Source: Larimichthys crocea (taxonomy: Eukaryota; Chordata; Actinopteri; Sciaenidae). Taken from it: DNA of 64,000 nucleotides. Under the pieces are notes generated by a model, which did not search any database, was not told the origin of the DNA, and was given only the letters and a program-made list of their open reading frames with translations. The DNA lies in the NCBI RefSeq assembly GCF_000972845.2, contig NC_040022.1:17203865-17267864 (forward strand), in the 5' to 3' direction. Positions 45,670 through 64,000 of this stretch are shown in pieces. The position numbers and the translations under genes are program-made. Position 1 is the stretch's first letter, and each line of letters starts with the position of its first letter.

Positions 45670-45975
45670 AAGATAAGACAGACTTTAATGAGCCCACTAT
45701 GGGGAAATTCACGTCACAGCAGACAAAGAGTCTGACAGTTGTTTAAATGAAGGACCTGTGGTAGAGCTCTTTCTTACATGGTGGGAGTATCAGTCTGTTG
45801 CTGAAGGAGCTGTTTAAGGCCTCCACAGTCTCATGCAGGAGGTGAGAGGAGTTGTTCATGATGGATGTCAGCTTCCTCTCCCTGACTTCCTCTATGGAGT
45901 CTAGGGGACTGTTTAGGACAGAGTTTGTTGACTCTGTTTCTAAGAGCACAAAAGACTTATTATGAAGCATCAAAA
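45670..45975 (-). mobile_element. LINE 3' end fragment (L2/Rex-like reverse transcriptase C-terminus)
   Basis: The minus strand encodes REVRERKLTSIMNNSSHLLH-like text (VRERKLTSIMNNSSHLLHE) and LPPCKKELYHRSFI. This is the C-terminal tail of fish LINE polyproteins (K-L-x-S-I...SHPLH...RRSF). It is followed by a 3' tail, read on plus as TGGGGAAATTCACGTCACAG, that resembles L2-type 3' ends. It is 5'-truncated, as is usual for LINE insertions. Confidence 0.7.
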
Positions 45976-46007
45976 CAAAAACCAGACAGGCTTTGTTTCA
46001 TATATCT

Positions 46008-46013
46008 TTTATT
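46008..46013 (-). terminator. candidate distal polyadenylation signal of pik3r2
   Basis: Minus-strand AATAAA followed about 20 bases later by a GT-rich stretch (TGTCTGGTTTTTG), the usual arrangement of a cleavage site. It would give pik3r2 a 3' UTR of about 6.9 kb. Other minus-strand AATAAA hexamers lie at 49812-49807 and 48493-48488 and could act as nearer sites. Which is used cannot be told from sequence. Confidence 0.3.
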
Positions 46014-49000
46014 GTCTTTTTAAAATCATTGCATCAGCCTAAAGAAAGAACCGTACAGATGAAAGAGTACCTGTCTGAAGACAAACACAACTCTGAAGCA
46101 AGCTGTACACAAGAGAGAAAGAAAGAAATGTTGCATCTGAATTAAGACAGACCAACAGAGGGAGAATAACACAAGAGAAGAGGAGTAACCATCTTTCGTG
46201 CATAGGGGTTGGGCACACCTCAACCAATAGGCCTCTACTGGCTGAAACAACAGTGCTCCCTCTGAGTTCAATTGCACTTTGGTGTAGAGTAGCTTTATGT
46301 GACTGCCCCGTTCATTTCCATTCATCGTTTTTGAAAGAAAGAGAAAACCTCATCATTATTTACTATAACCGTACATCTGTTGATGCTGCTGAGGCAGTGA
46401 TACACCAGGCAAGTTGTTGGACAACATAGTAGAGGACATGAGACAAGACGTTGCCTTGTTATTAGTGTAAAAACGCGTACATGTGTTTTAAATTGTTGCC
46501 ACTCTGTAATGTTGCACAGGCCATTGCTGGATGGATCACTGCCAATTTGTTTCCAACATGCAGAGTTGGGTCTTGAATATGAAACTACTGTACACCAGTT
46601 AAAAATACTACAACATTTCCATTATTCTAACCGAACAAATGGCAACCTGACCAATCAGGTCAAAGTCTAGATTGAGAAGTGATGACGTGAAAAGAGTGGA
46701 TAGAGGCAGAAAAAAGGAAATGAAAGTTCAGTTGTTAATGTCATCATATTTAAATGAAAATCACACACAAGCTGAGACTATAGTGGATAAATTTTGGTCT
46801 TAAAAATGAGTTAACCAACCAATAGAGCAACTGATTCGGCTTCATTTGAGTATCATTTACTGTGTAGTGCAAAATCAAGAACGGGATGTCTCTTGATAGT
46901 TATTCCTGAATTTCCAACTTTGTTTATGTACTAAAACTGTACTCAAGCATGTTCACCAAGTGGTGTGTTTGTACTGTTATTCACATGTGGGTGTCACCCG
47001 CTATAAATTCTTGGATCTGAATCCTTACCAGAGAAACGTGTGTCAGAGCCATACTAACATAATATCAACAGCAAAAAGATGCAACAGCGTCTCAAGTTAG
47101 GATTCAGTCCTGCATATACGGCTCAGTGTAAGGTGAAGTAGTCAGCAGGTAAAGAATGACAAAGACTGATGAATACCTGTGGATTACAGAAAAACTAATC
47201 TTGTTGAGTTATTACTTTGAAATTGAGGGAGCACTGTTCTCATATGTACAAAAAAAAAAAAGAAAAAAAAAAGAGGAACGAACCAAAACAGAGAAAACAG
47301 AACAAGCAGTCATAACATTTTCAAGTTTAAAATGACAGAAAATAATGAAATATGAATCAATCACAGCCACTTTGAGGGACCGACAGATTGATTCTCAAAC
47401 GCATATTTACTATTTGGTTAATTACATATTGTAAACATTTGTATTTCTTTTTTTTTTTCTGTATGGAGGAAAAATTTCAAGCTAGCTTATTTTTTTTCTT
47501 TATAGGCTCTGTAAAGGTTATCATTAACAGATATAAACAAACAAACAAAAACACTTGGACAGACAAATCTATCAGCTTTTTTAAAAAGCCGAATGAAAAA
47601 AATAAAAAAAAATAAAAATACTCAGGCACCATAAAAGAACACTTTCTAATGCCATCATTGTTCCACGTACAAAGATCTGCGTAAAGGAGTGATCAAGAAC
47701 CGTTAAATCGTGTACCTTTTTCTCCGTCAGGTGAACAGGTTTTACCTTTCTCTTTTTTTTCCTGCCTGTGTTTGTATGTAAGTCCAGGCCACCCCTCCCC
47801 CCCAAAAAAAAAAAAAAAAAAAAAAAAGAAAAACCCCCAAAAAACCCCAAATGAATAAACAAAAAAACCCTTCAGCAACCACAGAGATCTACCAAAAGGA
47901 CGATACAGTGGTAAGATGGTTCTTTGCTACAGCATCAGTGTCCGATCTATGGTGGATCTCTGTGGCAGCATCCTAAGTGTATCTTTTGTGGTGCAACTTT
48001 AACACTCAAGTCTACTCACAAAAAAAACAAAACAATCTTCTAAATGACAAAAAAACAAAAAAAACAAAAAAAACAGATTCTCAAGTTCAAGAAAGAAAAA
48101 AAAAAAAAGAAACAACTCCTCTCTAATATTTAATAAATGCAAAGCAGCCAAGACTGCATTTAACATATAGACTCAGCTCTGTAAATATTAACACATGTAC
48201 ATAAGCTTGCTTCATCCTCTGAATGCACCTGATAAATCATGCGTAATAGATTACATGTATGTCGATCAACTGTAACCACAAAGTTTGTTGCTGATCACGA
48301 TGAAGCTCACTGCAGCTGATTAGTAAAAACGCTTGCGTTTCAATAACTGCTCGGATACAAAGCAGCCGTGGAGCAATTCTAAAGATCACGTTCACATCAA
48401 AGCCTCTTTCTGATTTGTTTCAAGCACAACCCAAATCAGAATTACATCATCCAAAAATATAGATATCTAAGTATATATTTCAAAATATTTATTCTCTAGT
48501 ATGTCTCTCATTCTTCAAACCTTATTAGACACCAAATATAGGTCTTTCTTTGTAGTAGTGAAAGATGTGCTTTGTGTGTGAGGCCAGTTCAAGAAATATC
48601 ATTTACAGTGTACCAAAGCCGATGAAAAAATATTGAATTCCTTGAATGATCATTCGTCATATAGAAAAATGTTTTTCAAGAAGCTCTGACACAAATGCAT
48701 ATCTAATAGATGAGCAGGATAACAGCTTTGAGTTTCAGAGTAACATCTACCAAAAAGTGGGATTAAAGTCTCTAAGTCAAAGCGCAATAAAGTCTTCATC
48801 TTCTGCCCGTTTCATGCCCGTCTCACCACGAGACCGAGGTTTCATTGCTACTAATGTTGCATTGCATCTAACTATTAAACATCTGTGATTAATATGGCAT
48901 ATATGGCAGATGAAAGTGTTTGCCGACACCGCAAAAATGTTCATCTTAACAAGTGATGCAAAAAACTCTTCCGTTCTGCATTTCTACTTTTCTTTAAGCA

Positions 49001-50019
49001 ACTAAAAAACATCAAGCAAACAGCTTGAATAAAAGCAGAACTTTCTGGTTCATGAACTTTTTCCTGTATTCGGATTTATAAAATCAGTTGTCTATATGTC
49101 CCGCCCAAAGAAAAAAAGATAAGATCACAAAATCTTTCCGGGAGTAGTAAGTGAAGAAATGTTGTTTCGTAATCGTGGACCGTAAAAGGAAAATTAATGT
49201 CACTCATCTTGTTAAGTTGGACAATCTTGCTGTGTGGAGACAAATTGCATAATGAGCCAGCAGCTCTCTTTAAAGTTTGTTTTGAAAAGTATTACAGAGT
49301 TTATACAGTCCATGTAGTAAAACTAACTCTATAATGAAAACTTTGCAATCAGTCAAAAGCATCAGAATTACACACACAGTTGTTGAAAAACAACAAAAGC
49401 ATATACTGTACACTGTATAATCCGATATCATAAAGAAAAATGTCAATCACTCCCAATATACTGTATGGAAAGACCTTAAAACTATCAACTAAAAACACTA
49501 TTGACAACTGAGCTTCACCACTGTCTGTGAGTTTATGGTTGTTGGGTGTTAGACACACTACTTTGAGCGTGTGGAACAGAAAAAAAAAGTGCAGTCACAA
49601 AAGTGTTGGTCCAACAAACTGGATTAAGGATGTGTCAGCAGTGGCAGATGACTCAACCGGATTGCCTGTTCACAAAGGAACCGACTCTTAATACGAAACA
49701 CTGAGAAATGCTGCATGCATTATAACTTGAGAGCTTATCAAATGAGCTTCGAACAACTGGGCTGGGCCACGGATGTGTACGGTTCACATTTCTATCTTAT
49801 CTGAGTTTTATTCAAAAATATACCAGACAAATAATAATAATAAAAAAAAACAAAACACCAAAGCAATCTAGCTTTGGTGCACAGTGAGAGAGAGCACCAA
49901 GCTACTGTACAGCCCCCGCCATAGAAAGAAAGAATATGTAACAACTATAGATGTAACAACAAAGAGGCACGACTAAAATCTGTCACTCTTTAATCTATAA
50001 CATGCTCAGAGTTGCTCTA

Positions 50020-50063
50020 ACACACACAGACACACACACAGACAAACACACACACACACACAA
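50020..50063. repeat. CA microsatellite, interrupted
   Basis: CACACAGACACACACACAGA-type run in the region that may be the pik3r2 3' UTR. Confidence 0.9.
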
Positions 50064-52942
50064 CACAATATGCTAATTTGCCAGATACCTTTTTTAGTCT
50101 TTGATAAATGGCAAACGTGTGAACCATGGGGCACAGCATGTGGTGGCGTGGCACCATCTTGTAGAGCAGCGCTCCAATGACAACGAGGAGAAGACGAGCT
50201 CATCACAATGACTAAAAGGCACTTCTAATCTTTCTCGCTCACGTGTTTGTATAGCCCTCTAATCAGAAGCACCGCCGTCACCTCTAGTTTAATTCTTGGG
50301 ATTTTCTACATGCCAAGAACTGTGCAAAGTACAGTACAGTTGATTTGTCCTGATGTCTTGATTAAAACTTTTCAGGTCGAGTTCGGTTTCACTTGAAAAT
50401 GGGATTGGTCTGTTTGGGGGAAACAAAATGTTGCTAAATAAAAATCACAGAAGTGACACTATGCCAGAAAGCGATGAAACTTTAAGTCATCACAGACTTT
50501 GATGTCCAGCAGAGTAGGTGAATATCTCAGTTTTGGGGAATCAAAAACGTCGACTTCTGTCCTTCCACAACAACAATAATAAATCCAAAAAGCCAAATGT
50601 GCAACCTTTAAATACAACTTCTCTAAAACTTTCTGTTGCCAATGACTTTTGACTCTATATCTTTCTACAAAAATACTTTTTTTTTTCTTTACCTTTTTGA
50701 CAATCTGAGTCTACTATAAGTAGGAAATATATTCTCAAGAAATCAAACTATGTAAATCGAATTTAAAAGAGGCATCACGTGACGCCTCTATCTTTCTCCT
50801 TCTTTTCTACACAAAAATAACTGAATAACCCGCCTCTCGAGTAATGAGCTGTGCTTTTAAAAGTGACAAAACGGGGGGAGAAATTCACTGCCACAGCACA
50901 GAACAGACGGAGGGAACAAAGAAACGTATTATCCACAAACGACTGTGTTGTGCATAGTACTGCACATCATACTGTATATGCACTACACAAAGTACAATGA
51001 TCAACCACTGGTTCCAAGTGAAAAAACCAAACACAACCCAAATGAAGGACTCCATGCGTACTGTACTAGATAATCTCTCAGACCACAGAGGCCATGCTAT
51101 ATGGCAAAAGGACTGGTTCTTTTTTTTTTCTTCTTTTCTTTCTTGCTACATGAAAAGACATCCTTCATTTGGCTCACATTAGCTGGATACCGTGCATCCT
51201 TTAACAGAATCTAAGAGCATAGCAATTAATCTGAAAACATAAAGAGACACGGCGATGAAATCTCATAAAGTCACATCCACTGACTGCATGTGTGTCTGAA
51301 ATATACTGTACATGAGTTATATTACTGCTTTCTTTTTTGTTTGTTTGTTTGTTTTGTACATCAATGTTCTACAGCTCTGTGAGTCAAGCTTGTGATGAAA
51401 GGAACAGTCAAGCACAAGGGCGGGAAGCAGGAAGTACCGTGAGTAAAATCTGCATAAAAAAAAAAACAATAAACATCTGCAAGGACATTATACCGCTAAA
51501 AACAATCTAACTAGAGACGAGGCAAATACAGTACCGAAGATACGATAATCACATAGATTGATGCTCTGCACGTGTCTTAAGCATATAGAAACAAGACACA
51601 GAAGAGGAGCACTAACAGTTATGCCTTAAGTCAATGGCTACAGGTGCTACAGTTTTAAAGAGGATGAAAAAAAGAAGGGAGAAGTTTGAAACAAAGACGT
51701 TTGGATGCAGGAGTTTTTCCACAATTTCCATTTAGAAAGAAACCCGAATCACATGGAGCTGCATTTATCAATGTACCTCTCCATCTAGTGTTTTTGTGAT
51801 TAAGAAGTCGTTTTTATATTCACAATATACCAAATATGTACCATGCATTTCTATCCTGTAATACAGCATTTTACTGTACGTTGTACCTCGTCAGTTCAAA
51901 AGGAGGCCCGCTGAGAGAGAGAGAGAGCAACAAGCCAAAGCAGTTGGAAATAAAGATCATTTCATAAAAAATATACCTATATGTGTGTGTACCTTTTAAA
52001 GCTGTAGCTTCGTCTATGTCGACAGTCGCTCATTCCCTCCTTCCTTCTTTCAACCTCGACGTGCCCCCTTGTTCTAGTGACACAGGCTTGTGGTCATTCA
52101 AAGCTATTACTATGGCACTTAAGCAAGCTGTAAATTCAATCCATCTTTTTTTAAAACCCCCTGAAAAAAACAAAAACCCCCAGCAATTTCTCTCCCAATC
52201 CCTCCCACGTCCTCCCCTCCCGGCTCCAGTGACTACACCCCCCTGGTCCACGTTTTTCTCAGCCTTTAGGTGTGAAGCGAGCAGCCTGGTTTAGCCAAGC
52301 CAGTCCGTTCAGTGGATGACAGCTCAGGCTTTTGTCGACGGAGAGTTTGCAGGCAGTCTGGGGGTGACAGATTGGGCCTTTGTCTATGGACAATTATCAC
52401 GTGTATGAGGCAAAAAACACAAAACAAAAGTGCCTCCTGTAAATTTTCCCATCATCCCGCCGTCTGGTTTCTCTCGTCTTCCCCACGATCTTGAAAAATT
52501 TCTGTGCTTATTATGTCTTCTTTTAACACATTTAGTCGTTGTTGTCTCTCTATCAAAGGTATTTTCTTTGTGAATTTCTCACAATTTTTTTTTTCATAAC
52601 TGACACTGTAGAGTCACGGCTGGCTAATGTGACACTCTCCTCAAGTTAAAACTCACTGCGTCAGCTGTCAACTGTACAGTGCTTCGTAGTAGTGTGCTTA
52701 TTTTGAAGCCATGCTGTTAGCAAGGAGTGCTCTTTGCTGGACTGGGGTCTGTGTGGGAAAATTAGCACCAGCGACCAGCCAAAGCACTTATGAATTTCAA
52801 ATCGTGGCTGTTGAGTCTATTTTCATCGCCACTTAAACAAGAACAAGCATTGTTCAGAGGTTCATTCTTTCCCCAATGCACATGACGAACAAATTTTGTT
52901 TCCCCCACCCTCGTTGGTGTCCTACAACTGCTGGTGGATAAT

Positions 52943-61333
<8,391 letters not shown>

Positions 61334-62049
61334 CTGAAACAACAACACAAATCACTGTTACACTTCTGGCACAGAGCCTCTGAAAGGCCATGGGGGTGCT
61401 GCAGCACTGACAAGGGCACAGTTAACTAGGAGCAGTTGGGAGATATAGAGCGTGTATAATGGTGTGAGTGTATATAAAATCAGCGTGGGACACAATAAAA
61501 TATGATAAGGTGGATTTTAGTATACATTTCGCGAGATGCACACCTGTTTTTCAAAAAGCACAGCAGTGATTATCCCTCTGTGTTACATTCGTTTGGAGCA
61601 TAAACACGCTACGCTAAACCTGAAGCTTTTGATGCATGTCACTGTGGTAGATTGTAGTCTGGAAGTCTAGCTGATGAGATAAAATGATAATAAAACCAGA
61701 ACAAAAAGGAGTAAAAGAGGCTTTATTCAGAGGAGTGAAAATAAAAAAAAGCCACCCCCCCCCCCAAAAAAACCCAACAGACTGCTGATGGCGAGCAAAA
61801 ACTTTATCTACTTTACAACTCCCCATAGACTAAATCAAACATCTTTTCAGCCCGAGAGAAAGAGAAAAGGAGAAAGCAAGAGGGAAAAAAAGAGAGATCC
61901 CATTTCCCTCCCTTCCCTCCCTCCGCTTTTTCCCCCCCCTTTTCTTTTCTCCCCTCTCGCTTTCTCTCCTCGGCTCCGTCCTGCTTGGTGTTTCGCCTTA
62001 GCTCTTTGCGTGAGTGGAGCACAATAAAGGATTTAATCAAAACTCCTGA

Positions 62050-62330
62050 ACAAGCAAAAGCCCTGTGGCAGTGTGCCAGGTCAGGCCTGGCCCGGACAGG
62101 CAGGCAGGCAGGCAGGGAGGCAGGCAGTGCCTCCTATTTCGGCCCCAGAGCAGAGCTCCAGGCTGGGGGTTGAGTCGAGGAGTGGGGGTAACAGTGGGAG
62201 CAGGGAGGGCCCTGGCCTGGCCGGGGCTTGGCAGTAGGCCCCTGTTCCTGGCACGGCTCGGCTAAACCGCTGCTGATTATTAATTTGGGGAGTTCAGACA
62301 AGAAACGCCGCGTCAGCACATTTCTCTCTC
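62050..62330. other. GC-rich block with GGCA minisatellite in pik3r2 5' intron
   Basis: GC content is far above the surroundings, with GGCCTGGCCCGGACAGGCAG, a run of GGCA units, and GGCCGGGGCTTGG. It is followed by AAACCGCTGCTGATTATTAA and then CT tracts. No ORF with protein-like content. It could be an internal promoter or enhancer. Confidence 0.4.
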
Positions 62331-62944
62331 TCTCTCTCTCTCTCTGGTTCTTGTTCTCAGTCTCTCTGGATGTCTCTCGCCCTCGCTCTCTCTCTCTCTC
62401 TCTGTCCTTTGCTCTCTTGCATTCTTGTTCTTGGTGGACTTTCTCTCTTGCTCCTTCTCTTTCTTTTTTATTTTTTTGATTCAACCTTTCTCTCTTTATT
62501 CCCTTTCTCTCTGTGTCTCTCTCTCTCTCTCTCTGTCTCCATGCCTGCCAGTTAAACATGGAAACTTTGCCTGGCAGTGTCTTCAGCTCTCTAGCGAGCA
62601 CACAGACAGACCTCTGCCTCTTCTTTATCCCCGTTGGCCATTTTGGCTGGCAGGCTCCTCCCTCGCTCATCACAGAGAGAGTCTCTCTCTCTTCAGTGTG
62701 CAAGACAGTTTTCACATACATGAGAAAGCGCAAAAATTACAAATGCAAATTAAACATTAAAATATGTCATTGCCTTCCAAAACAACTTGCAAGAGCTGTT
62801 CCTGATCTAGCTCTCCGATTAGCAGAAGTGTATCAGCGTATTACAAAAACATGACATGTTAAAAAAAAAAAAAAAAAAAGTTTTGTAGGCACAGATTGTG
62901 CTCTTGGCTACATGAAAGCGAAGCTTGACAGTAATCGTTGCCAA

Positions 62945-62959
62945 GTTGCCATAGGCAAC
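62945..62959. promoter_or_regulatory. candidate RFX X-box palindrome
   Basis: GTTGCCATAGGCAAC is a perfect inverted repeat with 3-base spacer and fits the RFX consensus GTNRCC(N0-3)RGYAAC. A second half-site (GGTTGCCAT) lies about 35 bases to the right. It is within the presumed 5' intron of pik3r2; function is inference. Confidence 0.35.
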
Positions 62960-64000
62960 CATTTTGAGAAATTGGCAATCAGTTCTTGGCCTTTGGTTGC
63001 CATTAGCTGCTTTTTAACATAGAAAAATAGAGACAAACACAAACAGCAAACACCAAAATAAATACATGTTTAATTCTCTAAACTATCGGATAAAACACAC
63101 TAACTACTTAGATTTTTGTTTGGTTACTGTAATAAAGTCACATATTTATTATAAAGCTATAACTGAAGAGGATCTTAATTACTCAAAATATAAACAACTA
63201 AAACTGGCTACCGAATGCGGATGAGCCAGTAGCCTGAGGTAACTGTAAGGACTGTTGGTAGAAGACAGGATACAAAGTCTCTTGTGTCTCCTCTTTGACC
63301 TGGTGCTTAGACCTCAAACAGCTTTGCGTAAAAACGATGCAGGTGGTTGTGTAGGAGGGCATGTGAAGATGAAATACAATCCAAGAAGTCCAGTGTGAGT
63401 AATGGATCCATGAAGTTTTTAAGGCCTCTCAGACACCAAAACACTGAAAAGTGATTTGTAACATGACAGGAGACAGGATTTAACAACTGCGAAAAGTTAT
63501 CACAGCAACAATAATTTTATCCTCTATCTAATATAAACCCATGTGTCAAACAATCCATTTATGTTACAAAGTATCTACCACAAAGGTGAGTTTGTGGATT
63601 ACTGATGCAACTAGAGGTCCATGTCATGTAAACATGAATGACTGACAGTATAAAGAACGGACAGTGCTCCTATGAATTGCATGGTACTCCATCTATGTAA
63701 TTTCTCTGAAGACAATGTACAAGGAAGAGGCTGATATCTCAAAGCAGAGCCTCCTAACAAGGAGCAATGGACAGAGATAGTGGAGGAAATTTATATAATG
63801 GGAAAAAATGACACATTGTCAACAGAACAACAGTGACAAAGGCTAAGACATGGACAGCTGAGTCAACAGATAAAACTGAGAGAACTCCCAAACAAATGTC
63901 GCCATAAGGCGAGCTGTATGACGTGTGGCTGCTCAAATAAGCCACCTGTAACAGCACCCCCTGTCAATCAGTAGCCATGCTGTTCATTATGCATAACTTT

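Larger units (their letters stand above)
44145..52942 (-). other. pik3r2 3' UTR and/or ifi30-pik3r2 intergenic region
   Basis: No coding exon was recognised. The stretch is AT-rich, with homopolymer runs (poly-T/A near 47,450, 47,805-47,827 and 48,100) and few repeats between 46.0 and 52.9 kb. That fits a long 3' UTR of pik3r2 transcribed leftwards. 45670-45975 holds a LINE fragment, and 44.1-45.6 kb probably is ifi30 upstream DNA. A CA repeat lies at 50020-50063. Confidence 0.35.
61334..64000. other. pik3r2 5' intron with GC-rich block
   Basis: No SH3-encoding exon was found, so this is probably intron. It holds a polypyrimidine region (61,890-61,970), a GC-rich block (62,050-62,330) with a GGCA minisatellite (62,095-62,130), CT tracts (62,320-62,345; 62,385-62,402; 62,514-62,535) and an X-box-like palindrome at 62,945. 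Confidence 0.55.

Noticed and set aside
47581..47878. Phe/Gly-rich minus-strand frames
   Set aside because: Produced by poly-T and poly-A runs; not protein.
62134..62733. Long Arg/Glu-rich minus-strand frame and Ser/Leu-rich plus-strand frames
   Set aside because: They are translations of CT/GA microsatellites and have no protein-like composition.

Overview
The window is nuclear DNA of a ray-finned fish, probably a percomorph. It has intron-split vertebrate genes with GT/AG splice sites, AT-rich introns, many CA/GT and CT/GA microsatellites, and several dispersed repeats typical of teleosts (a tRNA-derived SINE, L2/CR1-like LINE fragments, TTAA-flanked MITEs). Nothing bacterial is present. 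I assigned species group, gene names and orthology from remembered families, without any search.

Three genes are readable, all on the minus strand, so they are transcribed from right to left. (1) pik3r2 (p85-beta regulatory subunit of class IA PI3-kinase) fills 52,943-61,333 with 14 coding exons. These are in frame throughout and give 629 residues to the stop codon; the SH3-encoding start of the gene lies beyond position 64,000. (2) ifi30 (GILT, gamma-interferon-inducible lysosomal thiol reductase) is complete in 7 exons, 40,967-43,999, encoding 256 residues, with a TATA-like and a CCAAT box upstream. (3) pde4c (cAMP phosphodiesterase 4C) enters about 1 kb after ifi30 ends. Only its 5' part is here: one shared UCR1 exon at 1,305-1,496 and several alternative first exons spread over 38 kb (39.8+38.5 kb, 32.6 kb, 27.4 kb and a weaker candidate at 15.2 kb). 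Each ends in the splice phase needed to join the UCR1 exon. The catalytic part lies left of position 1.

The rest is intron or intergenic DNA with mobile-element debris: a broken non-LTR retrotransposon with a tandem, gap-interrupted duplication (17.2-19.2 kb), two copies of a palindromic MITE (21.9 and 43.0 kb), a SINE (36.2 kb), a degraded protein-like fossil (35.1-35.8 kb), a LINE 3' end (45.7 kb) and a piggyBac-like MITE (53.6 kb). The oddest object is a 470-bp insertion in a pik3r2 intron (55,801-56,270). It holds an LTR, a tRNA-Pro primer-binding site, a DNA copy of most of the tRNA-Pro body, then the primer-binding region and LTR ends again in inverted orientation, all flanked by a 4-bp target-site duplication. 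It looks like a fossilised, tRNA-linked reverse-transcription intermediate that was integrated.

Functionally, pik3r2 and pde4c act in lipid-kinase and cAMP signalling, and ifi30 in lysosomal antigen processing. Their adjacency reflects conserved synteny with human 19p13.11, not an operon.
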